Shown here one piece after another: positions 25,033 through 34,525 of a DNA stretch of 64,000 nt. Source of the stretch: Aureimonas sp. AU20 (GTDB lineage Bacteria > Pseudomonadota > Alphaproteobacteria > Rhizobiales > Rhizobiaceae); NCBI RefSeq assembly GCF_001442755.1, contig NZ_CP006370.1, forward strand, positions 124,001-188,000. Reading direction: 5' to 3'. Under the pieces are notes generated by a model. The model saw nothing but the letters and a program-made list of their open reading frames with translations. It did not search any database and was not told the origin of the DNA. Each line of letters begins with the position of its first letter. Within the stretch, counting starts at the first letter, position 1. The position numbers were made by a program, and so were the translations under genes.

Positions 25033-26634
25033 TCAGAGCGCGTCCTTGGCGGGCGGCTCGTCGCCCGTCGTCTCGTCCAACGGCGCGTCCTCTTCCAGCC
25101 CTTCGGGATCGGTCGCCTCGTCCGGGCCCTTGATCATCGTGCCGTTGATCTTGATCGAGCCATCGGCGGCGGCCTCGATCAGCCATTCCAGGCGCCCGCC
25201 ATCCTTGGGCTTCGACAGGCCCTTGGCGAATTGCAGCATGCCCACGGCCTGATGGAGGCTGGGATCGTCCGCCGCCGCGCCCTGGAGCGTGCCGATCACC
25301 GTGTCGAGACCGGCCGCGTCGATGGCCAGCTTCGCGTCGGGGGCGCCGGACGCGAACGACATGTCGCCGCTGAAGGCGATGTCGAGATCGCGCGAATGGA
25401 TGCGGCTCGGCTTGATCCGCGCCTGAATGCGCTCGGGCGCGAAAGCGGCGGCGGCCTTCGCCTGGGCTTCCGGCGACAGCGGCGGGTCCTGCGTGAAATC
25501 CGCCTCGTCGAGAGCGATGGCCACCGGGGTCGCGAGATCGGCGCCCGATACGGCAACGCCGATCTCGATCAGGTCGGGCGAGAGCGAGGCGCCCCAGGGC
25601 GGCATGAACGGCGTCTCGATCGCGATGCCGCGCAGCGCCAACTCCATGTCCATGGTCGAGTCCGTCGCCACGCCGCTGAGGCGCAGAGACTGGCTGGCCT
25701 CCTCGGCGCGGAACTTGCCCTGGGACATGGCGAGGGACACGTCCTTGGCGGTGGCGCCGCCTTCGAGGCTGGCCCAAAGCGGCAGGATGGCGCGGAGCTT
25801 GTCCTTGAGCTCGGTTCCGAACGGGCCGGCGAGCGTCGCCTTCGCGTCGTGGTCCAGCGCCTCCACATTGGCGATGACCAGCGTGTAGAGATCGAGCAGC
25901 GGACGGGTTCGGGCGGCCTTGGCCGCGCCGCGCGTCTCGATCTCCTTCGCGCCCATATCCATTGTGAGCGACAGGGGCTCGCCGTCTTCTCCGGCGGGAA
26001 TGGTGAAGCTCGTCGCCTGGGTGACGGTGTCGTAGACCTGCGTGAACGCGATGTCGGCCGCGCCGTTTCCGGCGGGCGCACCGTCGATCTTGATCCGCGT
26101 CTGCGCGATCTTGGTGTCGCTGGTCGTGTTGACGGCGTCGGACTGATGGGTCGTGGTCGCCCCCGCCTGCCCCTCGGCCGACAGGAAGGTGGCAAGCTCC
26201 GGCGAGTAGATGCCCTTGATGAGCTGCGACTCCTGCCGATAGGCGAAGCTCTCCGCTTGGCCCCCCACATCGTAGGTGGTCGAGAAGGCGACGGGATCGG
26301 CGCCGAAGACGTTCCAGGTGCCGTCCGGCCGCTCGCTGACGATGAACGACAGGGGCGCGAAGGTGATCTTCACGCCCTGCATCTCCGACAGGGCGGCGGC
26401 AGGGTCGATCGTGATCCGCTGCCCGTTCGGATCGGGCTCGACGCGCAGGATGCGCTTGTCGAACGGCAGGTTGGTCAGGAGGGCGGCGAGCGAAGACTTC
26501 AGCCGCGCGGCGCTCACGGTGGTGCCGGCCTCGGCCGGAGCGGGTTGCGTGGCCCCATCCAGCGCGAAGGCCGGCGCGACGAGCGCGGTCGACAGACCCA
26601 GAGCGATCGCCGGACCCATGAAGTGATGACGCAT
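25033..26634 (-). CDS. exported hypothetical protein (possibly DUF2125-like)
   Basis: A 533-residue protein with a signal peptide (GPAIALGLSTALVAPAFA) and no cysteine or membrane anchor afterwards. The mature part is rich in beta-type segments about residues scoring FSGDMSFASG and LEWLIEAAADGSIKINGT, a pattern that recalls the DUF2125 periplasmic proteins of alphaproteobacteria; this is from memory and tentative. The acidic C-terminus ends PAKDAL. AGGAGGT sits five bases before the ATG at 26634, fixing the start. It is downstream of the PBP1C gene only on the opposite side of a 92-base gap. Confidence 0.75.
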   Translation of the reverse strand: MRHHFMGPAIALGLSTALVAPAFALDGATQPAPAEAGTTVSAARLKSSLAALLTNLPFDKRILRVEPDPNGQRITIDPAAALSEMQGVKITFAPLSFIVSERPDGTWNVFGADPVAFSTTYDVGGQAESFAYRQESQLIKGIYSPELATFLSAEGQAGATTTHQSDAVNTTSDTKIAQTRIKIDGAPAGNGAADIAFTQVYDTVTQATSFTIPAGEDGEPLSLTMDMGAKEIETRGAAKAARTRPLLDLYTLVIANVEALDHDAKATLAGPFGTELKDKLRAILPLWASLEGGATAKDVSLAMSQGKFRAEEASQSLRLSGVATDSTMDMELALRGIAIETPFMPPWGASLSPDLIEIGVAVSGADLATPVAIALDEADFTQDPPLSPEAQAKAAAAFAPERIQARIKPSRIHSRDLDIAFSGDMSFASGAPDAKLAIDAAGLDTVIGTLQGAAADDPSLHQAVGMLQFAKGLSKPKDGGRLEWLIEAAADGSIKINGTMIKGPDEATDPEGLEEDAPLDETTGDEPPAKDAL

Positions 26635-26726
26635 GCGTGACCTCCTGGTCGAACTCTCTTCAACACCGTGATTCGCCCGAGCGGACAATTTGCCGCAACG
26701 ATGGCGGGTATGGACATACCCAATTC

Positions 26727-28847
26727 TCACTGGAGAAACACCCGCGTCGAGGCGGCGGCGCCGGTGGAATCGACCACCGAAATCTCCACGAAGCCCGGTT
26801 CGCTCGGGCGCCAGGCCGCTTGGCGCTCGTAAAGACCGCGCAGCGCCAGATGCCCGTCGACATACCAGGCGAAGGGCGGCTTGCCGTTGCGCACCTTGAG
26901 GCTGAGATCGCTCTCTCCGCTGGCCGGGGCGTCCGGCCCGAGCCCCAGTTCCACCCGCGCGTCCCTCGGCGGGAAGACGATCTCGGGCGCATCGGCGAGC
27001 GCCGTCGGGCCGCCGGCGCGAAGCCGCCGCATGGCCGGCGGCAAGGCGCGCGAGCCGGCGGCGGAGAGAATGCCCGGCGGCGGCCCGGGCAGGCGAACCG
27101 GCGGGCCGATACGCGCAAACACGTCGCGCATCACGGGCGCGGCCGAATCCTGGCCCACGAGGCCCGCCACCGGCGCCCCGTCCGGTCGCCCGAGCCAGAC
27201 GCCCACGACATGGCGCCCGTCATAGCCGACGGTCCAGGCGTCGCGGTAACCGAAGGAGGTGCCGGTCTTGTAGGCGATCGTGCCCGGCGGCCCCTTGGCC
27301 GTGGTCGGCGCGCCGGCGAGGATCGACGTGACGTACCACGCCGCCTGCTCGCTCAGGATGCGGCGGCCGGCGGCGGCCGGACCGCCCGGCGGCGCGTCCG
27401 CCTCGATGCGCAGCGGGCGCGCAACGCCGCCATTGGCGAGGCCGGCATAGATCCGCACGAGGTCTTCCAGCGAGATGCCGAGCCCGCCGAGGCCGATGGC
27501 GAGGCCCGGCAGGGTGCGGCTGCCGAGTTCGGGCTCCGCCCCGGCGCGGCGCATCCGCTCCACCAGCCGCGAGGGGCCGACGGCCGCCAGAAGCTCCACC
27601 GCCGGCAGGTTGCGCGAAAGCTGCAAGGCGCGGCGCACGGTGAGAACGCCGGTGAACTCGCTGTCGAAATTCTGCGGGGTGTAGCCGGCAAACGCCGTCG
27701 GCCGGTCGTCGATCAGGCTTTCGGGATGAGCGACGCCGCGCTCGAAGGCGAGCCCGTAGATCAGCGGCTTCAGCGTCGAGCCCGGCGAGCGCAGCGCCTT
27801 GGTGAGATCGACATATCCCTGCCGGCCTTCGTCGAAGAGATCGGGCGAGCCGAGCGAGGCGAGGATCTCGCCGGTCGTGTGGTCGGCGACGAGAATGGCG
27901 AGGCTCTGCGGCTTGGGGCTGCTCGCCATCTTGTCACGCGCATAGGCCTCGATGCGTCTTTGCAGCGCGGCGTCGATGGTGAGCCGCAGGCGCCCCCGCG
28001 CCCCGCCGGGCTTGATCGCCCGCGCGCGGGCCTCGCTTGCCGCGTGCGCGGCCAGAAGGGGCATGTCGAGGCGGCGGGTAGGAGTCGGCTCGCGCCGGGC
28101 GCGCTCGGCCTCCGCCGCGTCGAGAAGGCCGAGCTCGGCCATGCGGGCGAGAACGCGGTCCCGCGCGGCGCGCGCACGCTCTGGGTGCAGGTCCGGCCGC
28201 AGCCGCTCGGGTGCCTGCGGCAGGGCGACGAGCAGCGCGGCCTCGCCCGCGGACAGGCGCCGGGGCTCGTGGCCGAACCAGACGAGGCTCGCCGCGCGCA
28301 CGCCCTCGATATTGCCGCCATAGGGCGCGAGGCGCAGATAAAGCGACAGGATTTCCGGCTTGGTGCGCGCCCGCTCCAGCGCCAGCGCGCCCAGGAACTG
28401 CTCGCCCTTGGCGGCCACGCTGCGGGTCGGCAGGCGCTGGAGAAGCCGCGCCACCTGCATGGTCAGCGTCGATCCGCCGGACACGGCCCGCCCGTGCCAC
28501 ACCGATTGCAAAAGCGCGCGGGCGAGCGCTTGCGCGTCGATGCCGCCATGGGTCTCGAAGCGCTTGTCCTCCCAGGCGGAGAGCATGGCGAGAAAGCGCG
28601 GATCGACATCGCCGACCTCCGCCTCCAGCCGCCAGCGCCCGTCGCTCGCCGCGAAGGCGCGCAGGATCTCGCCGTCGCGCGCCTCCACCACCCGGCTCGT
28701 TTCGGGCTCGCGCAGCGCCGCGACGCGGGCCTCCACCGCGCGCTCCAAGGCGGCATGGCCGGCAATGGCAGCGACCATAACCAGCCCCATCGCCGCCAGG
28801 GCGGCCAGCGCGCGGCGCCGCCCCGCCAGGGCGCGCGGCGGTTTCAC
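26727..28847 (-). CDS. pbpC: penicillin-binding protein 1C
   Basis: A 706-residue bifunctional peptidoglycan synthase. One N-terminal membrane helix, then a GT51 transglycosylase domain (about 60-230: SAWEDKRFETHGGID with the catalytic Glu, GGSTLTMQVARLL). Next comes a transpeptidase domain with SxxK in PGSTLKPLIYG, SRN in LSRNLPAV and KTGTS. It ends with the PBP1C C-terminal BiPBP domain (about 615-706). The GTG start overlaps the stop of the alpha-2-macroglobulin gene (GTGA). Slightly shorter than the Escherichia coli protein. PBP1C is linked to A2M in many Gram-negatives. Confidence 0.95.
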   Translation of the reverse strand: MKPPRALAGRRRALAALAAMGLVMVAAIAGHAALERAVEARVAALREPETSRVVEARDGEILRAFAASDGRWRLEAEVGDVDPRFLAMLSAWEDKRFETHGGIDAQALARALLQSVWHGRAVSGGSTLTMQVARLLQRLPTRSVAAKGEQFLGALALERARTKPEILSLYLRLAPYGGNIEGVRAASLVWFGHEPRRLSAGEAALLVALPQAPERLRPDLHPERARAARDRVLARMAELGLLDAAEAERARREPTPTRRLDMPLLAAHAASEARARAIKPGGARGRLRLTIDAALQRRIEAYARDKMASSPKPQSLAILVADHTTGEILASLGSPDLFDEGRQGYVDLTKALRSPGSTLKPLIYGLAFERGVAHPESLIDDRPTAFAGYTPQNFDSEFTGVLTVRRALQLSRNLPAVELLAAVGPSRLVERMRRAGAEPELGSRTLPGLAIGLGGLGISLEDLVRIYAGLANGGVARPLRIEADAPPGGPAAAGRRILSEQAAWYVTSILAGAPTTAKGPPGTIAYKTGTSFGYRDAWTVGYDGRHVVGVWLGRPDGAPVAGLVGQDSAAPVMRDVFARIGPPVRLPGPPPGILSAAGSRALPPAMRRLRAGGPTALADAPEIVFPPRDARVELGLGPDAPASGESDLSLKVRNGKPPFAWYVDGHLALRGLYERQAAWRPSEPGFVEISVVDSTGAAASTRVFLQ

Positions 28848-31800
28848 CGCAGCGGGCCGATCACCGAGACATGCGCCTCGGCCGTCTGGCCGCGCCGCTC
28901 CGGCCGGTACATGTCCTCCACCGTGGCGGCGGGGTGCACGAACTCGCCGGGCGACAGCGCCCGGACGATATAGGCAAAGCGCAGCCTTTTCAGATCGTTG
29001 GCCGGCTTGTCCACCGCCGCGAGAAAGCGCTCGGCACGAAACTCGGTGTGGGTGGCCTCGCCGGAGAGTTCGAGGAAGTCCAGCGCCGCCACGTCCCCGC
29101 CGCGCAGGATGGCGGGATTGTCGATGGCGAAGCCCGCCGGCAGCGGATCGTCGATCATCAGCCGCGCCGGAGCGGTATCGACCGGCAAGACGTCGACCAC
29201 CGCCACCAGACGCGAGCCTTGCGCGATGTTGGCCGGGTCGGCCTCCTCGCCTTCCAGCGTGTAGTAGCTTCGGGTGATCTCGTAGCCTGAGCTCATCGGC
29301 GGCAGCGGCACGCTCGGCACGCCGGCCATGGTCAGCGAGGCGGCGACCGGCGCCGCGCCCCGGTTGCCGATCACGAGACCGGGGGTCAGCGCCGCCTCGT
29401 CCAGCGTGCGGGCGAGCACGCCGTCGCGCGGCGTCCCGTCAACGGTCAGCTTGGGCGGTGCGGCGGTCAGCGCGGCGTGGGCGGCGAGCAGCGACCAGAC
29501 GTCTTCCTGCGTCGAGGTGTAGCGCTTGGCCGCGCGCTCCTGCCCGACCTTGCGCGCCAGCGGCGCGAGATCGAGCCCGTCGACCCCGGTTTCGAGCGCC
29601 AGCGTCGTGACGGCCGCGCCGTCGCGCAGCGCGGTGCCGTAGTCGCTCCGGCTCGGCGCATCGCCCGCGCCGCCCGCGGCCTGCGTCACCGCCGTTCGGA
29701 ACAGCGCCTCGGCGCGCACCCGGTCGCCATAAAGGGCGAGCGCGCCGGCCAGCTGCGCCTGCGAGAGCGGCGTCTTGAAGCCCGCCGCCTCGTTGTCGGC
29801 GGTGTAGCGCAGGTCGCCGATCGCGGCGCGGCCGTTGCGCGCCAGCACGTAATAGGCATAGGCCGCCTTGCTCCAGTCCGGCTGGTCCGGCAGGTAGGCG
29901 AGCTGGTTGCGCAGATTGTCGAGCGCCAGCGTGAAGCCCTCCGCCGGCACGTCGTAGCCCGCCTCCCGCGCGCGGGTGAGGAAGTCCGTGACATAGGCGT
30001 CGAGCCAGAGATCGCCGCTGCCCGGTGCCCAGAGGCCGAAGGCGCCGCTGGAATCCTGGTTGGCGAGAACGCTCTTGATCGCGCCGTCCACGCGCTCGCG
30101 CACCGTCTTCGTCTCGCCAGCGCGCGCTTCATCCGGCCGCGCGGCGAGCCCGGCGGCCAGCACCGTCTCGTCGAGATAGAGGAGCGGCAGGGCGCGGCTG
30201 GTGAGCTGTTCCGTGCAGCCATAGGGATAGGTATCGAGCGCGGCGACGACGCCCGCCAGATCGAACCCGCCAAGCGGCGTGACGGCCAGCGTCGCGCGCG
30301 CCGTGCCGGGCCGGAACTCCGTCAAGAGATCGGAGCCGAGCGAGAGCTGGCCCCCGGCGGCGATCTCGAAGCGGCTCTTGCGCACGGTGCGCGGCTGGAT
30401 CGATCGCACGGGCAGCGCGAAGCTCTTGTGCAGCACCGTCCCGTCCGGGGTCGTCAGGGCGAGTTCGAGCGCGCCCTCGCCCGGCCCGATTGCCTCCACC
30501 GGCACGAGCAGCCGCGCGCGGCCGCCCTCGGTGAGGTCGAGATCGGCCGAGGCGTTGGCCGCGATGCGCAAGGCGCCCTCGCCGCCGGCGAGCGCCAGAT
30601 GCACCCGGCCCGCCGGCCCTTCGACATGGTTGAGGTCGATCGCGATGCGCGAACTGTCGCCGGGGCTGAGGAACAGCGGCCGGCTGACCTGCGCCACGAT
30701 GGGATCGCGGACCAGGAGATCGGTCGAGTCCTCGCCGACGCCGGTCTTCGACCAGGCGATCGCCATCAGCTTCAGCGTGCCGTTGAAGTCGGGCACATCC
30801 AGCGTGACATGGGCCCGCCCGTCCGCCCCCACGGGAACGACGCCGGAAAACAGCGCCACGAGCTGGTCCATCGGCGGCAGGGAAACGCCGCTCGCCCCCG
30901 CGTCGCCGCCCGAACGCACCGAGCCCGGTGCGCCCTGCATCCGGTCGATCAACCGGCTGTAGAGATCGCGGATCTCGACGCCGAGCCGGCGCTGGCCGAA
31001 ATAATGGGTCTTGGGCGAAGGCGGCGCGAAGCCGGTAACGTTGAGAATGCCGGCATCGACGGCCGCGAGCGTGACGAAGGCGCTCTCCCCCGGCTTCACG
31101 CCGGCAAGCTGGAGATCGATCCCCACCGGGCCGCGCGGCGCGATGCGCTCCGGCGCTTCGATCGCCACTTGGAGCGCCCGCTCGCCCGGCTCCACGCTCG
31201 CATGGGCAAGACCCAGCGCGCGACCGGGCATCTGCTTGGCGGCGATGTCCATCGGCCGGTAGAGCACCGCCGCGACATAGGCCCCCGGCCCCCAGTCGCG
31301 CGTCACCTCCAACGTCACGTCGCCGCCGCCCAGCGGAATGTCGGCGGTGGTCACGGCGACGACGCGCTCGTCCATCACCAGCACCTGCGCCTTGCCGGCA
31401 AAGCGCGGCTCGATATGCACCACGGCCTTGTCGCCGACGCTGTAGCGCGGCTTGTCGAGTGCAATTTTCAGGATGTCCGGCGTTTCCAACGCGCGCGCGG
31501 AGACACTCCAGCCGGCGGAAAAGGCGATGCTCGCGGGCAACGCCGCCCCGGCGGGATCGGTCAGCACCAGCTCGTAGCTGCCCCAGTCGACGGGGAGCGA
31601 AAGCTTGGCCGGCGCATCGGCCGTCAGGTCGAGCGCACCGCTACTGACCCGCGCGACACGGCGCACCGGCTCGTAGTTCCAGCGCCCGTTGGAGGAATAC
31701 CACGTGTAGTCCGTCGAGATGTGGTTCAGCACCCATTGCGCGGCCTTGAGATCGACCCGCGCGCCGTCGGGGCCGACCGCGACAACCTCGAACCCGCCCT

Positions 31801-34399
31801 CGCCGCCCTGACCGAGCGCGCCTTCGAAGAGCGGGCGCAGGCCGATGCGCGGCTTCGTGCCTGCCAGGGGCCGGGTCGCCGTGCGCTCCACAGGGCGCCC
31901 GCCGGCGTCGGTGACGCGCACCTGCACCGTGGCGCTCATCGGCTTGGTGGTGGCCGGCGCCTCGAACGGCTCCAGCGAGACCTTAGCGGCGCCGTCCTCG
32001 CCGGTCGGCTCGGCCTCGAAGGGCAGGCGAACGGCGGTGGGCTTGTCGTCCGCAAGGCCGAACTGCACGCCGGGATAGCGATCGAGCCCGTCGACGGCGC
32101 TCAGCACCGTTTCGCCGGAAACGCCCAAGCCCGCCGCCGGCGCGCCGAAGAGGTAGCGCACGGCCAGATCGATCGGCGGCGGCGCGGCGGGGTCGATCGG
32201 CCCTTCGGGCAGCGCGAGGTCGAAGTCGATCTTTTCCGGCTCGAAATCCTCGACGCGAAGGCTGGTGCGGGCGAGCGCGGGCTGCTTGGGGTCGGTGAAG
32301 AGGGCGACCGTCCAAAGCCCGCGCATGGCGCCGGCGGGAAGCGCGAGATCGGCGGCGAGACCGCCGGCCTGATTGGCCTTGAGGGCCAGGCGCCGATCCT
32401 CCACCCCGTCCGGCCGGGTGAGAATGCCGGTGAGGTCGAGATCGTCCACCGCCTCTCCCCCGGCGTCGCGCACCAGGGCCGTCAGATGCACAATGTCCCC
32501 GGCGCGGTAGATGCCGCGCTCGGTGGTCAGGAACACGTCCATCGCGCGCGCGGGCTCGCGCCCCTCGACGCCGCGATCGGTGAGGTCGAACGGGGCCGCC
32601 GTCATGTCGAGGAAGGAGAAGTCGCCGCCTTGCGGATCATCGCCCGGCTTGGCGGCCATCAGCACGGCGGGCCGGTCTCCACCCGCGCCTTTAAGGAGGC
32701 CCGGCGCGAAGCGGGCATGGCCGCTGGGGTCCGTCTCCGCCGTGCCTAGAATCTCGTTGTTGACCGCCACCAGTTCGAGCTTGGCGCCGGGAAGGGGCTC
32801 GGCGGTGGCCAGCGAGCGGGCGAAGACGTGGAACCCGTCCTCGCCGGCAAAGCTGGTGAGGCCGATATCGGTGACGACGAACCATTGCGTCGCCAGCGTT
32901 TCCTCGTCGCTGCGGGCGTTGGCCGCCTTGGCCGCCAGAACATAGACGCCGGGCCGGCGCTCCTTCAGGAGAGCGGCGACCGGAATGGCCGTCACGACCT
33001 CCTCATTCGCCACGCGCTTCACGTCCACGAAGCCCTTCCACAAAGCCTCGCCGTCGCTCTGCGTCACGGCGTCGAACTCGTAGGAACCCATCTGGCCGAG
33101 AAAGCGACTGTCGCCCATCGTGCGCGCCAGCGACCGGTCGCCGATGCGAAGCAGGCGCGCCTCCACGACGTCGGTGTTGACGGTGGTAACGGGCATGGTG
33201 GCATCGCCGCCCGCCGGCAGGACATAGGCATTGCCGGACAGGCGCACCGAGGGATCGCGGTCCCGCACATAGACCGAGACATCGGCCGATTTCGCCAGCG
33301 TCTCGCCACTCGCGGCCGGAACGCCCTTGCGCACCACCAGCCGGTAGCGCGCGCCATGGCGCACGCCGTCGACGCAGATCTGAGATCCGCTGGCGCTGGC
33401 GGGAAGCGTGTCGCCGCCCTCCACCGACAGGAAGTCGCCGGCGGTTTCGGACGCGGTGACGGCGGGGCTCAGCGGCTCGGAGAAGTTCAGGCAGATGCGC
33501 GGGCGCGCCGCGTTGTTGTCGACGCTGTTGTCGACGATGCGGAATCCGTGTTCGGCGACGGCAGCGTCCAGCCGCTTGCGCGCGTCGGGCCGCTCCTCGA
33601 TCGCCAGGCTCGCGCGCCAGGTGCGGATGGCGTCCTTCCATTCCTCGGCCGCCGCCATGGATTGGGCCAGGAAGTCCAGCGCCGCTGCCTTGGACCTGAT
33701 GTCCTTGGCCGAGAGATAGGCGTTGATCGCGGCCGGGGCGCGCAGGGCGGTGTTTTCGTCCAGCGCCTGCGCATCGTCGGAGGTGAAGGACAAGGCGGAC
33801 AGGGCGAGGCCGAGCCAGGCGCGGCCGGACTCGGGGTCGCGCCTCAGCGCCTCGCGATACAGCGGGATCGCCGCGCCGAAATCCCGCTGCGCCAGCGCCG
33901 CGTCCGCCGCCTTCCACAGGGCCTCGCCCGCCGGAACGGCGGCGTCGCGCTCCTCTTCGGCAAGGCCAAGGCGAAACTGGCGGGCCTCGTCGAGGCGGGT
34001 CTTGGGCAGGAAGACAAGCTCCGCCATTCGCTCGCGCAGCGCTTCGTCGCCGCTGGCCTTGGCCGCGCTGGCGCTGGCGGTGCCGATGCGGCCCGACACG
34101 ACGCCGGAGGCCGCGCGCAGCTCGCCCACCTCGGCCTTCAGAAAGCACCAGCCCTTGGCGGTGTTGAAGGTGAAGGCGCGGCATTGATTGTCGGCGAGGC
34201 AGGCCGTCTCGCAGAGATTCTGGTCGGCATCCTTCAGGATGTCGTAGTCGTGCCCGTAATAGTCGGCGTCGGGCGCGGGGACGATCGTCCGTTCGCCCTC
34301 CTGCGCCAGCGCTGCGCCCGTTAGGGAGAAGGCTCCCGGCGCGAGAGCCATAAGCCCCGCGAGCAAAAGACCCGCGAATCGGTTTTCGCGCCGTGCCAT
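28844..34399 (-). CDS. yfhM: alpha-2-macroglobulin family protein with PAN/Apple domain
   Basis: A 1851-residue periplasmic protease-trapping protein. It has a signal peptide (LLLAGLMALAPGAF...), then a PAN/Apple-like domain near residues 35-100 (ADYYGHDYDILKDADQNLC, ACLADNQCRAFTFN, four cysteines), a TPR-like helical stretch, MG domains, and the intact thioester motif GCTEQ near residue 1390. The second of two ATGs is chosen because GGGGAG lies six bases before it; the first ATG (34405) almost touches that site. Unlike E. coli YfhM, no lipobox is evident. Thought to guard the envelope with PBP1C. Confidence 0.94.
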   Translation of the reverse strand: MARRENRFAGLLLAGLMALAPGAFSLTGAALAQEGERTIVPAPDADYYGHDYDILKDADQNLCETACLADNQCRAFTFNTAKGWCFLKAEVGELRAASGVVSGRIGTASASAAKASGDEALRERMAELVFLPKTRLDEARQFRLGLAEEERDAAVPAGEALWKAADAALAQRDFGAAIPLYREALRRDPESGRAWLGLALSALSFTSDDAQALDENTALRAPAAINAYLSAKDIRSKAAALDFLAQSMAAAEEWKDAIRTWRASLAIEERPDARKRLDAAVAEHGFRIVDNSVDNNAARPRICLNFSEPLSPAVTASETAGDFLSVEGGDTLPASASGSQICVDGVRHGARYRLVVRKGVPAASGETLAKSADVSVYVRDRDPSVRLSGNAYVLPAGGDATMPVTTVNTDVVEARLLRIGDRSLARTMGDSRFLGQMGSYEFDAVTQSDGEALWKGFVDVKRVANEEVVTAIPVAALLKERRPGVYVLAAKAANARSDEETLATQWFVVTDIGLTSFAGEDGFHVFARSLATAEPLPGAKLELVAVNNEILGTAETDPSGHARFAPGLLKGAGGDRPAVLMAAKPGDDPQGGDFSFLDMTAAPFDLTDRGVEGREPARAMDVFLTTERGIYRAGDIVHLTALVRDAGGEAVDDLDLTGILTRPDGVEDRRLALKANQAGGLAADLALPAGAMRGLWTVALFTDPKQPALARTSLRVEDFEPEKIDFDLALPEGPIDPAAPPPIDLAVRYLFGAPAAGLGVSGETVLSAVDGLDRYPGVQFGLADDKPTAVRLPFEAEPTGEDGAAKVSLEPFEAPATTKPMSATVQVRVTDAGGRPVERTATRPLAGTKPRIGLRPLFEGALGQGGEGGFEVVAVGPDGARVDLKAAQWVLNHISTDYTWYSSNGRWNYEPVRRVARVSSGALDLTADAPAKLSLPVDWGSYELVLTDPAGAALPASIAFSAGWSVSARALETPDILKIALDKPRYSVGDKAVVHIEPRFAGKAQVLVMDERVVAVTTADIPLGGGDVTLEVTRDWGPGAYVAAVLYRPMDIAAKQMPGRALGLAHASVEPGERALQVAIEAPERIAPRGPVGIDLQLAGVKPGESAFVTLAAVDAGILNVTGFAPPSPKTHYFGQRRLGVEIRDLYSRLIDRMQGAPGSVRSGGDAGASGVSLPPMDQLVALFSGVVPVGADGRAHVTLDVPDFNGTLKLMAIAWSKTGVGEDSTDLLVRDPIVAQVSRPLFLSPGDSSRIAIDLNHVEGPAGRVHLALAGGEGALRIAANASADLDLTEGGRARLLVPVEAIGPGEGALELALTTPDGTVLHKSFALPVRSIQPRTVRKSRFEIAAGGQLSLGSDLLTEFRPGTARATLAVTPLGGFDLAGVVAALDTYPYGCTEQLTSRALPLLYLDETVLAAGLAARPDEARAGETKTVRERVDGAIKSVLANQDSSGAFGLWAPGSGDLWLDAYVTDFLTRAREAGYDVPAEGFTLALDNLRNQLAYLPDQPDWSKAAYAYYVLARNGRAAIGDLRYTADNEAAGFKTPLSQAQLAGALALYGDRVRAEALFRTAVTQAAGGAGDAPSRSDYGTALRDGAAVTTLALETGVDGLDLAPLARKVGQERAAKRYTSTQEDVWSLLAAHAALTAAPPKLTVDGTPRDGVLARTLDEAALTPGLVIGNRGAAPVAASLTMAGVPSVPLPPMSSGYEITRSYYTLEGEEADPANIAQGSRLVAVVDVLPVDTAPARLMIDDPLPAGFAIDNPAILRGGDVAALDFLELSGEATHTEFRAERFLAAVDKPANDLKRLRFAYIVRALSPGEFVHPAATVEDMYRPERRGQTAEAHVSVIGPLR

Positions 34400-34525
34400 C
34401 GCCATCTCCCCCGCCTGTCCCCTGCGCCGGAATCTAGAGGAAGAGCTGTTCTCCCCACAAGCGCCGGTTTAAGGATCTATCAGGTGATTGCGCAGCGCGG
34501 ACGACGGACGGACCGCGCCGGCGCC

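Noticed and set aside
29477..32749. A 1090-codon open frame on the plus strand opposite the alpha-2-macroglobulin gene
   Set aside because: It is antisense to a clearly homologous protein; long shadow frames are expected at this GC content, and its composition (many His, Arg, Gly) is not protein-like.
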